Of a DNA stretch of 64,000 nt, positions 57,278 through 64,000 are shown piece after piece. The position numbers and the translations under genes are program-made. The notes under the pieces were generated by a model. That model was not told the origin of the DNA, made no database searches, and worked only from the letters and a program-made list of their open reading frames with translations. The stretch lies in assembly GCA_002082585.1 (NCBI GenBank), contig CP020563.1:1482001-1546000 (forward strand), read 5' to 3'. Origin of the DNA: Kitasatospora albolonga. GTDB lineage: Bacteria; Actinomycetota; Actinomycetes; Streptomycetales; Streptomycetaceae. Position 1 is the stretch's first letter. Every line of letters begins with the position of its first letter.

Positions 57278-57318
57278 TGGTCCAGACCTTGACGGACCCC
57301 GGGGCCCGTCCCTACCGT
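57278..57318 (+). promoter_or_regulatory. Chitinase-type repeat / DasR-like site over a predicted promoter
   Basis: TGGTCCAGACCT (57278-57289) is identical to the 12-bp repeat known from Streptomyces chitinase promoters and fits the core of the DasR responsive element. It abuts a -35 TTGACG (57289-57294) with an 18-nt spacer to TACCGT (57313-57318), the same geometry as in those promoters. Only one copy is present. Confidence 0.55.
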
Positions 57319-57452
57319 CACCGGGCGACCTATTCAGGGACGCGCTCCCCTTTCACGTACAGGAATGTGCGGGAATGTACGGGGACGCCCCTGTCCCCTG
57401 TCCCCCACTGCCCCCACGCCCCCTCCACCCCCTCCGACGGGAAGGCTCCCCC

Positions 57453-58418
57453 ATGCGCCCCCGCACCCCCCTCACCGCCCTGCTCGCCGCCGCCGGTCTG
57501 GCCCTGACCGCCGCCGGGCCCACGACCGCCGCCCCCGTGAACGCGGCGGCCGTGATCGACGTGTCCACCGCGTCCCAGCTCAAGGCCGCGCTCACCGCCG
57601 TCTCCCCCGGCGACACGATCCGCCTCGCCGACGGCACGTACACGGGCAACTTCAAGGCCACCCGCCCCGGCACCCCCGGCGCCCGCATCACCCTCACCGG
57701 CTCCAGCAGGGCCGTCCTGACGGCGGGCGGCGGCTACGGGCTCCATCTGAACGGCGCCTCGTACTGGACGGTCCACGGGGTCACGATCCGGGGCGGGCAG
57801 AAGGGGATCATGGCCGACGCGGCGAACGGCGTCGTCATCGACTCTGTCACCGTCCATGACCTCGCCATGGAGGGCGTCCACTTCCGCAAGTCCAGCCGCG
57901 ACGGCGTACTGAAGAACTCCCGCATCCACGACACCGGGAAAAACGGGCGTGGCATGGGCGAGGGCGTGTACGTCGGGACGGCGAACGACCTCACCGACCG
58001 GAGCGACAACGCGCAGATCCTGAACAACACCATCGGGCCGGGCGTCGGCGGCGAGAACATCGACATCAAGGAAGGCACCACCGGCGCCCGGATCATCGGC
58101 AACACCTTCGACGGCAGCGGACTCACCGGGGCCAACTACGACGACTCCTGGGTCGACGTGAAGGGCAACGACGTCCTGGTGGAGGGCAACCGGGGCACCC
58201 GTACCACCAACAACGGCTACGAGACCCACACCCAGCGGCCTGGCTGGGGCTGCGGCACCGTCTTCCGGGGCAACATCTCGGACCTGACCGGCGCCACCGG
58301 GGACCGGCAGCTCGCCGTCAACGTCACCAACAACAGCGCCACCTGCCGCACCACGGTCCACGCGAGCAACACGGTCACCGGCGGCAAGGGGCTGACCAAC
58401 ATCACTGTCACCCCGTGA
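57453..58418 (+). CDS. Secreted right-handed parallel beta-helix protein (polysaccharide lyase-like)
   Basis: 321 aa. Sec signal peptide (RPRTPLTALLAAAGLALTAAGPTTAAP, cleaved near residue 27) and one long beta-helix of pectate-lyase/PL6-like coils (VIDVSTASQLKAALTAVSPGDTIRLADGTYTG; repeated G-x-T/V-I-x-N/D ladders; NTIGPGVGGENIDIKEGTTGARIIGNTFDG). The active-site residues cannot be fixed by eye, so lyase activity is an inference. Start ATG at 57453 with GGGAAGG upstream. Its promoter region carries a chitinase-type repeat, suggesting induction with amino-sugar or polysaccharide supply. Confidence 0.82.
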   Translation: MRPRTPLTALLAAAGLALTAAGPTTAAPVNAAAVIDVSTASQLKAALTAVSPGDTIRLADGTYTGNFKATRPGTPGARITLTGSSRAVLTAGGGYGLHLNGASYWTVHGVTIRGGQKGIMADAANGVVIDSVTVHDLAMEGVHFRKSSRDGVLKNSRIHDTGKNGRGMGEGVYVGTANDLTDRSDNAQILNNTIGPGVGGENIDIKEGTTGARIIGNTFDGSGLTGANYDDSWVDVKGNDVLVEGNRGTRTTNNGYETHTQRPGWGCGTVFRGNISDLTGATGDRQLAVNVTNNSATCRTTVHASNTVTGGKGLTNITVTP

Positions 58419-58443
58419 CGACCGCCTGAATACCTCAATACGC

Positions 58444-58481
58444 GAGTGAGGCCCGCCCCCCGAAGGGAACGGGCCTCACTC
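58444..58481. terminator. Bidirectional hairpin terminator
   Basis: Perfect 12-bp inverted repeat (58444-58455 with 58470-58481) between the convergent beta-helix gene (+) and rpsA (-). Confidence 0.8.
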
Positions 58482-58530
58482 AGTGCTCCACAGCTTTACC
58501 GCAGCCGATGAGCCACCGGGGGTCGGAGCG

Positions 58531-60042
58531 TCAGCTCTGGCCGCCCGCCAGCTTCTCGCGCAGGGCGGCAAGGGCCTCGTCCGACGCCAGGGCGCCGGAG
58601 TTGTCCGCCGACTCCGAGGAGTACGAACCGCCACCGGAGCCGCCCGAGGCGGCCGGAGCGGCGCCGGCCGGGGCGGCAGCGCCCTCGGCAGCGGCGGCCT
58701 CGTCGGCCTCGCGGCTCTTGATGACCTGGGCCTGGTGCTGCTCGAAGCGCTGCTGCGCCTCGGCGTACTGGGTCTCCCAGACCTCGCGCTGCGCCTCGAA
58801 GCCCTCGAGCCAGTCGTTGGTCTCGGGGTCGAAGCCCTCGGGGTAGATGTAGTTGCCCTGGTCGTCGTACGACGCGGCCATGCCGTACAGCGTCGGGTCG
58901 AACTCGACCGAGGCCGGGTCGCCACCGAAGGACTCGTTGGCCTGCTTCAGCGAGAGGCTGATGCGGCGGCGCTCGAGGTCGATGTCGATGACCTTGACGA
59001 AGATCTCGTCGTTGACCTGGACGACCTGCTCCGGGATCTCCACGTGACGCTCGGCCAGCTCGGAGATGTGGACCAGACCCTCGATGCCCTCGTCGACGCG
59101 GACGAACGCACCGAACGGAACGAGCTTGGTGACCTTACCCGGGACGACCTGACCGATCTGGTGCGTCCGGGCGAACTGCTGCCACGGGTCTTCCTGCGTC
59201 GCCTTGAGCGACAGGGAGACGCGCTCGCGGTCCATGTCGACGTCGAGGACCTCGACGGTGACTTCCTGACCGACCTCGACAACCTCGGAGGGGTGGTCGA
59301 TGTGCTTCCAGGAGAGCTCGGAGACGTGCACGAGACCGTCGACGCCGCCCAGGTCCACGAAGGCACCGAAGTTGACGATCGAGGAGACGACGCCGGAGCG
59401 GACCTGACCCTTCTGGAGGGTGGTGAGGAACGTCTGGCGCACCTCGGACTGGGTCTGCTCGAGCCAGGCGCGGCGGGACAGGACCACGTTGTTGCGGTTC
59501 TTGTCCAGCTCGATGATCTTCGCCTCGAGCTCCTTGCCCACGTAGGGCTGGAGGTCGCGGACACGACGCATCTCGACGAGCGACGCCGGGAGGAAGCCGC
59601 GGAGGCCGATGTCGAGGATGAGACCACCCTTGACGACCTCGATGACGGTACCGGTGACGATGCCGTCCTCTTCCTTGATCTTCTCGATGGTGCCCCAGGC
59701 ACGCTCGTACTGAGCGCGCTTCTTCGAGAGGATCAGGCGGCCTTCCTTGTCCTCCTTCTGGAGAACCAGGGCCTCGATCTCGTCGCCGACCTTGACGACC
59801 TCGTTCGGGTCGACGTCGTGCTTGATCGAGAGCTCGCGGCTCGGGATGACACCTTCGGTCTTGTAACCGATGTCGAGGAGAACCTCGTCCCGGTCAACCT
59901 TGACGATGACACCGTCAACGATGTCGCCGTCGTTGAAGTACTTGATCGTCTCGTCGATCGCCGCGAGGAACGCGTCCGCGTCGCCGATGTCGTTGACCGC
60001 AACCTGCGGAGTGGTGGCGGTGGTCTCGGTGCTGCTCGTCAT
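58531..60042 (-). CDS. rpsA: 30S ribosomal protein S1
   Basis: 503 aa. Four S1 RNA-binding repeats (about residues 38-105, 123-190, 208-280 and 295-368; for example GDIVDGVIVKVDRDEVLLDIGYKTEGVIP and GKVTKLVPFGAFVRVDEGIEGLVHISELAERH), then a long acidic and Ala/Gly/Ser-rich C-terminus. The four-repeat form is typical of actinobacteria. S1 helps load mRNA on the 30S subunit. ATG at 60042. A near-consensus promoter is at 60241-60269 and leaves a leader of about 190 nt. Confidence 0.97.
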   Translation of the reverse strand: MTSSTETTATTPQVAVNDIGDADAFLAAIDETIKYFNDGDIVDGVIVKVDRDEVLLDIGYKTEGVIPSRELSIKHDVDPNEVVKVGDEIEALVLQKEDKEGRLILSKKRAQYERAWGTIEKIKEEDGIVTGTVIEVVKGGLILDIGLRGFLPASLVEMRRVRDLQPYVGKELEAKIIELDKNRNNVVLSRRAWLEQTQSEVRQTFLTTLQKGQVRSGVVSSIVNFGAFVDLGGVDGLVHVSELSWKHIDHPSEVVEVGQEVTVEVLDVDMDRERVSLSLKATQEDPWQQFARTHQIGQVVPGKVTKLVPFGAFVRVDEGIEGLVHISELAERHVEIPEQVVQVNDEIFVKVIDIDLERRRISLSLKQANESFGGDPASVEFDPTLYGMAASYDDQGNYIYPEGFDPETNDWLEGFEAQREVWETQYAEAQQRFEQHQAQVIKSREADEAAAAEGAAAPAGAAPAASGGSGGGSYSSESADNSGALASDEALAALREKLAGGQS

Positions 60043-60477
60043 GTGGGAAAGGGCTCCGGTACGGACAGAGAGTCGTAGGTACTGCTACGCCGAAAGCCCG
60101 TATCGCCTCTGCAGAAGCCGGACAGCCTGGAAAGCGCGCAATCCGTTTCCGGAGAGACGCCTCGACAACCGAGGGGACATGCAACAGACGCGAGCGCGGC
60201 CTGCTAGGTCTGAGGCGCGCAGGCTCGCAGCGCAACTTGTAGCATACGGGGGCAGCCGGACAGGGTCAATGCGCGCAGGCGCGAACCGAGGGGCACCACG
60301 GCCCCGTACCGGCCCTGTACCGGAGCAACTCCTGTTCTCCGAGGCGTGTTCGGGCCGATCGACCCGTACACAATACGGCAGTGCGGCAAGGCGTCGCGCA
60401 CACGCGTCTCTCTCCCGGTACCACCTCTGGTCCGTACCGCGTGCGGCGAGTGAAGGCAAACTACAACGACGGGCACG
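60043..60477. other. 435-nt divergent interval: rpsA leader and methyltransferase upstream region
   Basis: No gene. The minus-strand half is the rpsA leader (about 60043-60235), with a CCTCG/CGAGG hairpin around 60160-60176 and other weak stems. The plus-strand half (60270-60477) should hold the methyltransferase promoter. TACACAAT at 60366-60373 is a possible -10, but no -35 is clear. Confidence 0.55.
60241..60269 (-). promoter_or_regulatory. Housekeeping-type promoter of rpsA
   Basis: -35 TTGACC (60264-60269), exactly 17-nt spacer, -10 TATGCT (60241-60246) on the minus strand. This is a near-consensus principal-sigma promoter, as expected for a ribosomal protein gene. Confidence 0.8.
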
Positions 60478-61308
60478 ATGAGCCAAGAGATCCACGGGAC
60501 CTACACAGAGGAACCCGACGAACCCGAAGCGACCCGGCGGGTGGCGGACGAGGCCGAGAGCAGCCGGGCCAGCCGGGGGTGGTGGGACCGCAACGCCGAC
60601 GAATACCAGAGCGATCACGGCTCCTTCCTCGGGGACGACCGCTTCGTCTGGGGCCCGGAAGGGCTGGACGAGGCCGAGGCCGGCCTCCTGGGGCCCGCCG
60701 CTTCCCTCAAGGGCCTCGACGTCCTGGAGATCGGCGCCGGGGCCGCCCAGTGCTCGCGCTGGCTGGCCGGGCAGGGCGCCCGCCCGGTGGCGCTCGACCT
60801 CTCCCACCGCCAGCTCCAGCACGCCCTGCGCATCGGCGGGGACCTCCCGCTGGTGGAGGCGGACGCGGGCCGGCTCCCCTTCCGGGACGGCTCCTTCGAC
60901 CTGGCCTGTTCCGCGTACGGGGCGGTGCCCTTCGTCGCCGACCCCGTCCAGGTCTTCCGCGAGGTCCACCGCGTGCTGCGGCCCGGCGGGCGCTGGGTCT
61001 TCTCCGTGACGCACCCGATCCGCTGGGCGTTCCCCGACGAACCGGGACCCGAGGGCCTCTCCGTCGCCGCCTCCTACTTCGACCGCGTCCCCTACGTCGA
61101 GCAGGACGAGGACGGCAACGCGGTCTATGTGGAACACCACCGCACGCTCGGTGACCGGGTGCGGGACGTGGTGGCGGGCGGGTTCCGGCTGGTCGACCTC
61201 GTCGAACCGGAATGGCCGGAATGGAACAACCAGGAGTGGGGAGGCTGGTCCCCGCTGCGGGGCAACCTGATCCCGGGCACGGCGATCTTCGTGTGCGAGC
61301 GGGACTGA
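60478..61308 (+). CDS. Class I SAM-dependent methyltransferase
   Basis: 276 aa Rossmann-fold methyltransferase. Motif I VLEIGAGAAQCSRWLA near residue 82, acidic post-I ALDLS, motif II-like LPFRDGSFDLACSAYGAVPF, and post-motif VLRPGGRWVFSVTHP (UbiE/methyltransf_11 type). N-terminal ~35 residues are acidic and unstructured-looking. Small-molecule substrate unknown. ATG at 60478. Followed 38 nt later by hrpB. Divergent from rpsA. Confidence 0.9.
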   Translation: MSQEIHGTYTEEPDEPEATRRVADEAESSRASRGWWDRNADEYQSDHGSFLGDDRFVWGPEGLDEAEAGLLGPAASLKGLDVLEIGAGAAQCSRWLAGQGARPVALDLSHRQLQHALRIGGDLPLVEADAGRLPFRDGSFDLACSAYGAVPFVADPVQVFREVHRVLRPGGRWVFSVTHPIRWAFPDEPGPEGLSVAASYFDRVPYVEQDEDGNAVYVEHHRTLGDRVRDVVAGGFRLVDLVEPEWPEWNNQEWGGWSPLRGNLIPGTAIFVCERD

Positions 61309-61346
61309 CGTCTCTCCGAGGAACGACCGCGTACGACACTGGGACC

Positions 61347-63902
61347 GTGATCCGCACCGAAGCCCTGGACCGCCTCCCCGTCCGCACCGCCGTCCCCGCC
61401 CTCCGGCGCGCGCTCGACGAGCGGGGCGTCGCCGTCCTGTGCGCCCCGCCCGGCACCGGCAAGACGACCCTCGTGCCGCTGGTCCTGGCCGGGCTGACCG
61501 GGGACGGACCGGTGCGCCGGGTCGTGGTCGCCGAGCCGCGCCGGATCGCCGCGCGGGCGGCGGCGCGGCGGATGGCCTGGCTGCTCGGGGAGCGGCCCGG
61601 CGGCCGGGTCGGCTTCACCGTGCGCGGCGAGCGCGTGGTGGGCCCGGACACCGTGGTGGAGGTCGTGACCACCGGGGTGCTGCTCCAGCGGCTCCAGCGC
61701 GACCAGGAGCTGGCCGGGGTGGACGCGGTGATCATCGACGAGTGCCACGAACGCCATCTGGACGCGGACACGGTGGCCGCCTTCCTCCTGGACGTACGGG
61801 AGGCGATCCGGCCCGATCTGCGGCTGGTGGCGGCATCGGCGACGACGGACGCGGAGGGGTGGGCGCGGCTGCTGGGCGACGCCCCGGTGGTCGAGGCCGA
61901 GGGGGTCTCGTACCCGGTGGAGGTGGTCTGGGCGCCGCCCGCGCGGCCGGTGAAGCCTCCGCACGGGATGCGGGTCGATCCGGCGCTGCTGACGCATGTG
62001 GCCGCCACCGTGCGCCGGGCGCTCGCGGAGCGGGACGGGGACGTGCTCTGCTTCCTGCCGGGTGTCGGGGAGATCGCGCGGGTGGCCGGGCAGCTGGCCG
62101 GGGTGGACGCGGAGGTGCTCCAGGTGCACGGGCGCGCCCCGGCCGCCGTGCAGGACGCGGTGCTGGCCGGGTCGTCCGGCGTACGGCGGGTGGTGCTGGC
62201 GACCTCGGTGGCGGAGTCGTCGCTGACGGTTCCCGGTGTGCGGGTCGTCGTCGACTCGGGGCTGGCCCGGGAGCCCCGTACCGACCATGCCCGGGGGCTG
62301 AGCGCCCTGACCACCGTACGGGCCTCGCGGGCGGCCGGTCGGCAGCGTGCGGGGCGGGCCGGGCGGGAGGCGGCCGGGGCGGTGTACCGGTGCTGGGAGC
62401 AGGCCGAGGACGGGCGGCTCGCGCGCTTCCCCTCCCCCGAGATCAAGGTGGCCGACCTCGCCGCGTTCGCGCTCCAGGCGGCGTGCTGGGGCGATCCGGA
62501 GGCTTCCTCGCTGGCCCTGCTGGACCCGCCGCCCGCCGGGGCGATGGCCGCCGCCCGCGAGGTGCTGGGCGCGATCGGGGCGGTCGACGGGACGGGCCGG
62601 GTCACGGAACGCGGCGTACGGATGTCCCGGCTCGGGCTGCACCCCCGGCTGGCGCGTGCGCTGCTGGACGGGGCGGCGGAGGTCGGGGCGCGGCGGGCCG
62701 CCGAGGTGGTGGCGCTGCTGAGCGAGGAGCCGCCGAGGGAGTACGGGGACGATCTCGCGGCGGCGCTGCGGACCGCCCGCCGGGGCCAGGACGGGTACGC
62801 GGGGCGCTGGAAGCAGGAGGTGCGGCGGCTGTCGAACCAGGTGGACGGCGCGGGGTCCGGATCTGGCTCCGGGTCCGGGTCCGGGTCCGGGTCCGGGTCC
62901 GGGTCCGGGTCCGGCGGACATCGTTCCGATGACGCCGTCGTCGGGCTCGTCGCCGCCCTGGCCTTCCCCGAGCGGGTGGCGCGGGCCCGGGGCGAGGGGG
63001 CGTTCCTCATGGTGTCGGGGACGGGCGCGGAGCTGCGGGAGGGGTCGCGGCTGCGCAGCGCGCCCTGGCTGGCCGTCGCGGTCGCGGACCGGCCCGCCCA
63101 CGCGGCCTCGGCGCGCGTACGGCTGGCGGCGGTGGTCGACGAGGGGACCGCGCTCCTGGCCGCCGGGCAGCTGCGGGTGCGGGGCGAGGAGGTCCGCTGG
63201 GCGGACGGTGACATGGTGGCCCGGTCGGTGGACCGGGTGGGGGCGGTGGAGCTGGCGGTACGGCCGCTGAAGCAGCCCGGTCCGGAGCTGGTGCGCGGCG
63301 CCCTGGTGGAGGGGCTGGAGCGGGAAGGGCTCGGGCTGCTGCGGTGGAGCCGGGACAGTGAGCAGTTGCGGCTGCGGCTGGCGTTCCTGCACCGGGTGGC
63401 GGGGGCGCCCTGGCCGGACGTGTCGGACGCGGCGCTCCTCGCGAACCCGGGTGCGTGGCTGGAGCCGGAGCTGTCGCGGGCCCGCCGCCGGGCGGACCTG
63501 GGGCGGATCGACGCGGGGCAGGCGCTGCGCCGGCTGCTGCCGTGGGCGACGGGCGAGGCGGTACGGCTGGACGAGCTGGCGCCGGAGCGGATCGAGGTGC
63601 CGAGCGGCTCCCGTATCCGTATCGAGTACGGCGGCGAGCAGCCCGTACTGGCGGTGAAGCTCCAGGAGTTGTTCGGGCTGGCCGAGACGCCCCGGGTGGC
63701 GGGGGTGCCGGTCCTGGTGCACCTGCTCTCTCCCGCCGGGCGGCCCGCGGCCGTGACGGCGGACCTGGCGTCGTTCTGGCGGGACGGCTACAAGGCCGTA
63801 CGGGCGGAGCTGCGCGGCCGGTACCCGAAGCATCCGTGGCCGGAGGACCCCGCGACCGTACCGGCGACGCGGTACACCTCCGCGCGCCTCAAGCGGTCGT
63901 AG
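61347..63902 (+). CDS. hrpB: ATP-dependent RNA helicase HrpB
   Basis: 851 aa DEAH/RHA helicase. Walker A LCAPPGTGKTTLVPLVL near residue 32, VVAEPRRIAARAAARRM, motif II IIDECHERHLDAD, SATTDAEGWARLL, motif VI RASRAAGRQRAGRAGRE (near 325), helicase-associated domain, and the C-terminal HrpB domain (LFGLAETPRVAGVPVLVHLLSPAGRPAAVTADLASFWRDGYKAVRAELRGRYPKHPWPEDP). A run of about ten Ser-Gly pairs encoded by a GGGTCC hexamer repeat interrupts it near residues 503-526. The GTG start at 61347 precedes IRTEALDRLPVR. The 3' end overlaps the convergent partial gene by 14 nt. Confidence 0.93.
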   Translation: MIRTEALDRLPVRTAVPALRRALDERGVAVLCAPPGTGKTTLVPLVLAGLTGDGPVRRVVVAEPRRIAARAAARRMAWLLGERPGGRVGFTVRGERVVGPDTVVEVVTTGVLLQRLQRDQELAGVDAVIIDECHERHLDADTVAAFLLDVREAIRPDLRLVAASATTDAEGWARLLGDAPVVEAEGVSYPVEVVWAPPARPVKPPHGMRVDPALLTHVAATVRRALAERDGDVLCFLPGVGEIARVAGQLAGVDAEVLQVHGRAPAAVQDAVLAGSSGVRRVVLATSVAESSLTVPGVRVVVDSGLAREPRTDHARGLSALTTVRASRAAGRQRAGRAGREAAGAVYRCWEQAEDGRLARFPSPEIKVADLAAFALQAACWGDPEASSLALLDPPPAGAMAAAREVLGAIGAVDGTGRVTERGVRMSRLGLHPRLARALLDGAAEVGARRAAEVVALLSEEPPREYGDDLAAALRTARRGQDGYAGRWKQEVRRLSNQVDGAGSGSGSGSGSGSGSGSGSGSGGHRSDDAVVGLVAALAFPERVARARGEGAFLMVSGTGAELREGSRLRSAPWLAVAVADRPAHAASARVRLAAVVDEGTALLAAGQLRVRGEEVRWADGDMVARSVDRVGAVELAVRPLKQPGPELVRGALVEGLEREGLGLLRWSRDSEQLRLRLAFLHRVAGAPWPDVSDAALLANPGAWLEPELSRARRRADLGRIDAGQALRRLLPWATGEAVRLDELAPERIEVPSGSRIRIEYGGEQPVLAVKLQELFGLAETPRVAGVPVLVHLLSPAGRPAAVTADLASFWRDGYKAVRAELRGRYPKHPWPEDPATVPATRYTSARLKRS
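62865..62912 (+). repeat. GGGTCC hexanucleotide repeat inside hrpB
   Basis: Seven perfect GGGTCC units (62871-62912) preceded by one GGCTCC, encoding a Ser-Gly run. Being a multiple of 3, length changes keep the reading frame. Confidence 0.95.
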
Positions 63903-64000
63903 CACCGTCGGGCCGCCGCGAGCGCGCCTCCAGCCACAGCGCGAGCGCGAGCAGTCCGATGCCCAGGCCGAGGAAGCCCCAGGGCAGGTACGAGGTGAGG
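63889..64000 (-). CDS. C-terminal fragment of a small membrane protein (runs off the window)
   Basis: Only the last 36-37 codons are visible. They contain one transmembrane helix (YLPWGFLGLGIGLLALALWLEA) followed by a short basic tail (RSRRPDGATTA) and a TGA at 63889-63891. Family cannot be told. Tail-to-tail overlap of 14 nt with hrpB. Confidence 0.6.
   Translation of the reverse strand, partial: LTSYLPWGFLGLGIGLLALALWLEARSRRPDGATTA

Noticed and set aside
60707..63214. Minus-strand frame with a long Asp-Pro repeat opposite hrpB
   Set aside because: The repeat is only the complement of the GGGTCC microsatellite. HrpB is the real product.

Overview
The window is a high-GC Streptomyces chromosomal core region. 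The evidence is third-position GC coding bias, frequent GTG/TTG starts, ATGA/GTGA stop-start overlaps, strong U-tract-free hairpin terminators, and developmental and central-metabolism genes in the arrangement typical of streptomycetes (tkt-tal-zwf-opcA-pgl, pgi, secG-tpiA-pgk-gap, whiA-yvcK-rapZ-uvrC, uvrA, uvrB, coaE, rpsA). No insertion sequence, prophage, CRISPR array or ordinary tRNA gene was seen.

Layout. 1-6.9 kb (+): pentose-phosphate operon. 6.9-12 kb: a VOC protein, a secreted poly-gamma-glutamate hydrolase-like enzyme, and pgi followed by two PH-domain membrane proteins. 12-16 kb (-): an RbpA-type RNA polymerase-binding protein, secG, and the glycolytic genes tpiA, pgk and gap. 16.4-21.6 kb (-): uvrC-rapZ-yvcK-whiA, a tightly overlapping operon joining DNA repair, nucleotide sensing and sporulation control. 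21.7-25 kb: a secreted papain-like protease with a membrane-anchored partner, a HTH regulator and a TAT-exported Rieske lipoprotein. 25-37 kb: uvrA and uvrB flank a DinB/MDMPI-fold protein, a metallo-beta-lactamase-fold hydrolase, an alpha/beta hydrolase, a TerC exporter behind a predicted Mn riboswitch, and two TerD proteins, one fused to a degenerate FtsK-like domain. 37-47 kb: accessory metabolism (MHYT, GDPD, Ogt, MFS, cupin, psuG with a PfkB kinase, a uridine-kinase-like protein, and an HxlR regulator divergent from an alaA-C39 peptidase pair). 47.2-53 kb (-): an uncharacterised protein gene followed by two structured RNAs, then a SWIM-SNF2 pair. 53-64 kb: slipin, small exported proteins, TPR, coaE, PAC2, a secreted beta-helix protein, rpsA, a methyltransferase, hrpB and a partial membrane-protein gene.

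The most unusual item lies at about 47.35-47.64 kb on the minus strand. Two consecutive RNAs can each be folded by hand into a complete tRNA-like cloverleaf that is circularly permuted. The T-arm and 3' acceptor strand come first, a 4- or 7-nt loop closes the acceptor stem, and the 5' acceptor strand and D-arm follow. The outer ends pair into a long stem where the anticodon arm would be. This architecture is that of bacterial Y RNAs (YrlA type). The co-oriented gene directly upstream encodes a protein I do not recognise, and no Ro60 (TROVE) gene is visible in the window.

Functions were assigned by reading motifs. No database search or folding program was run.
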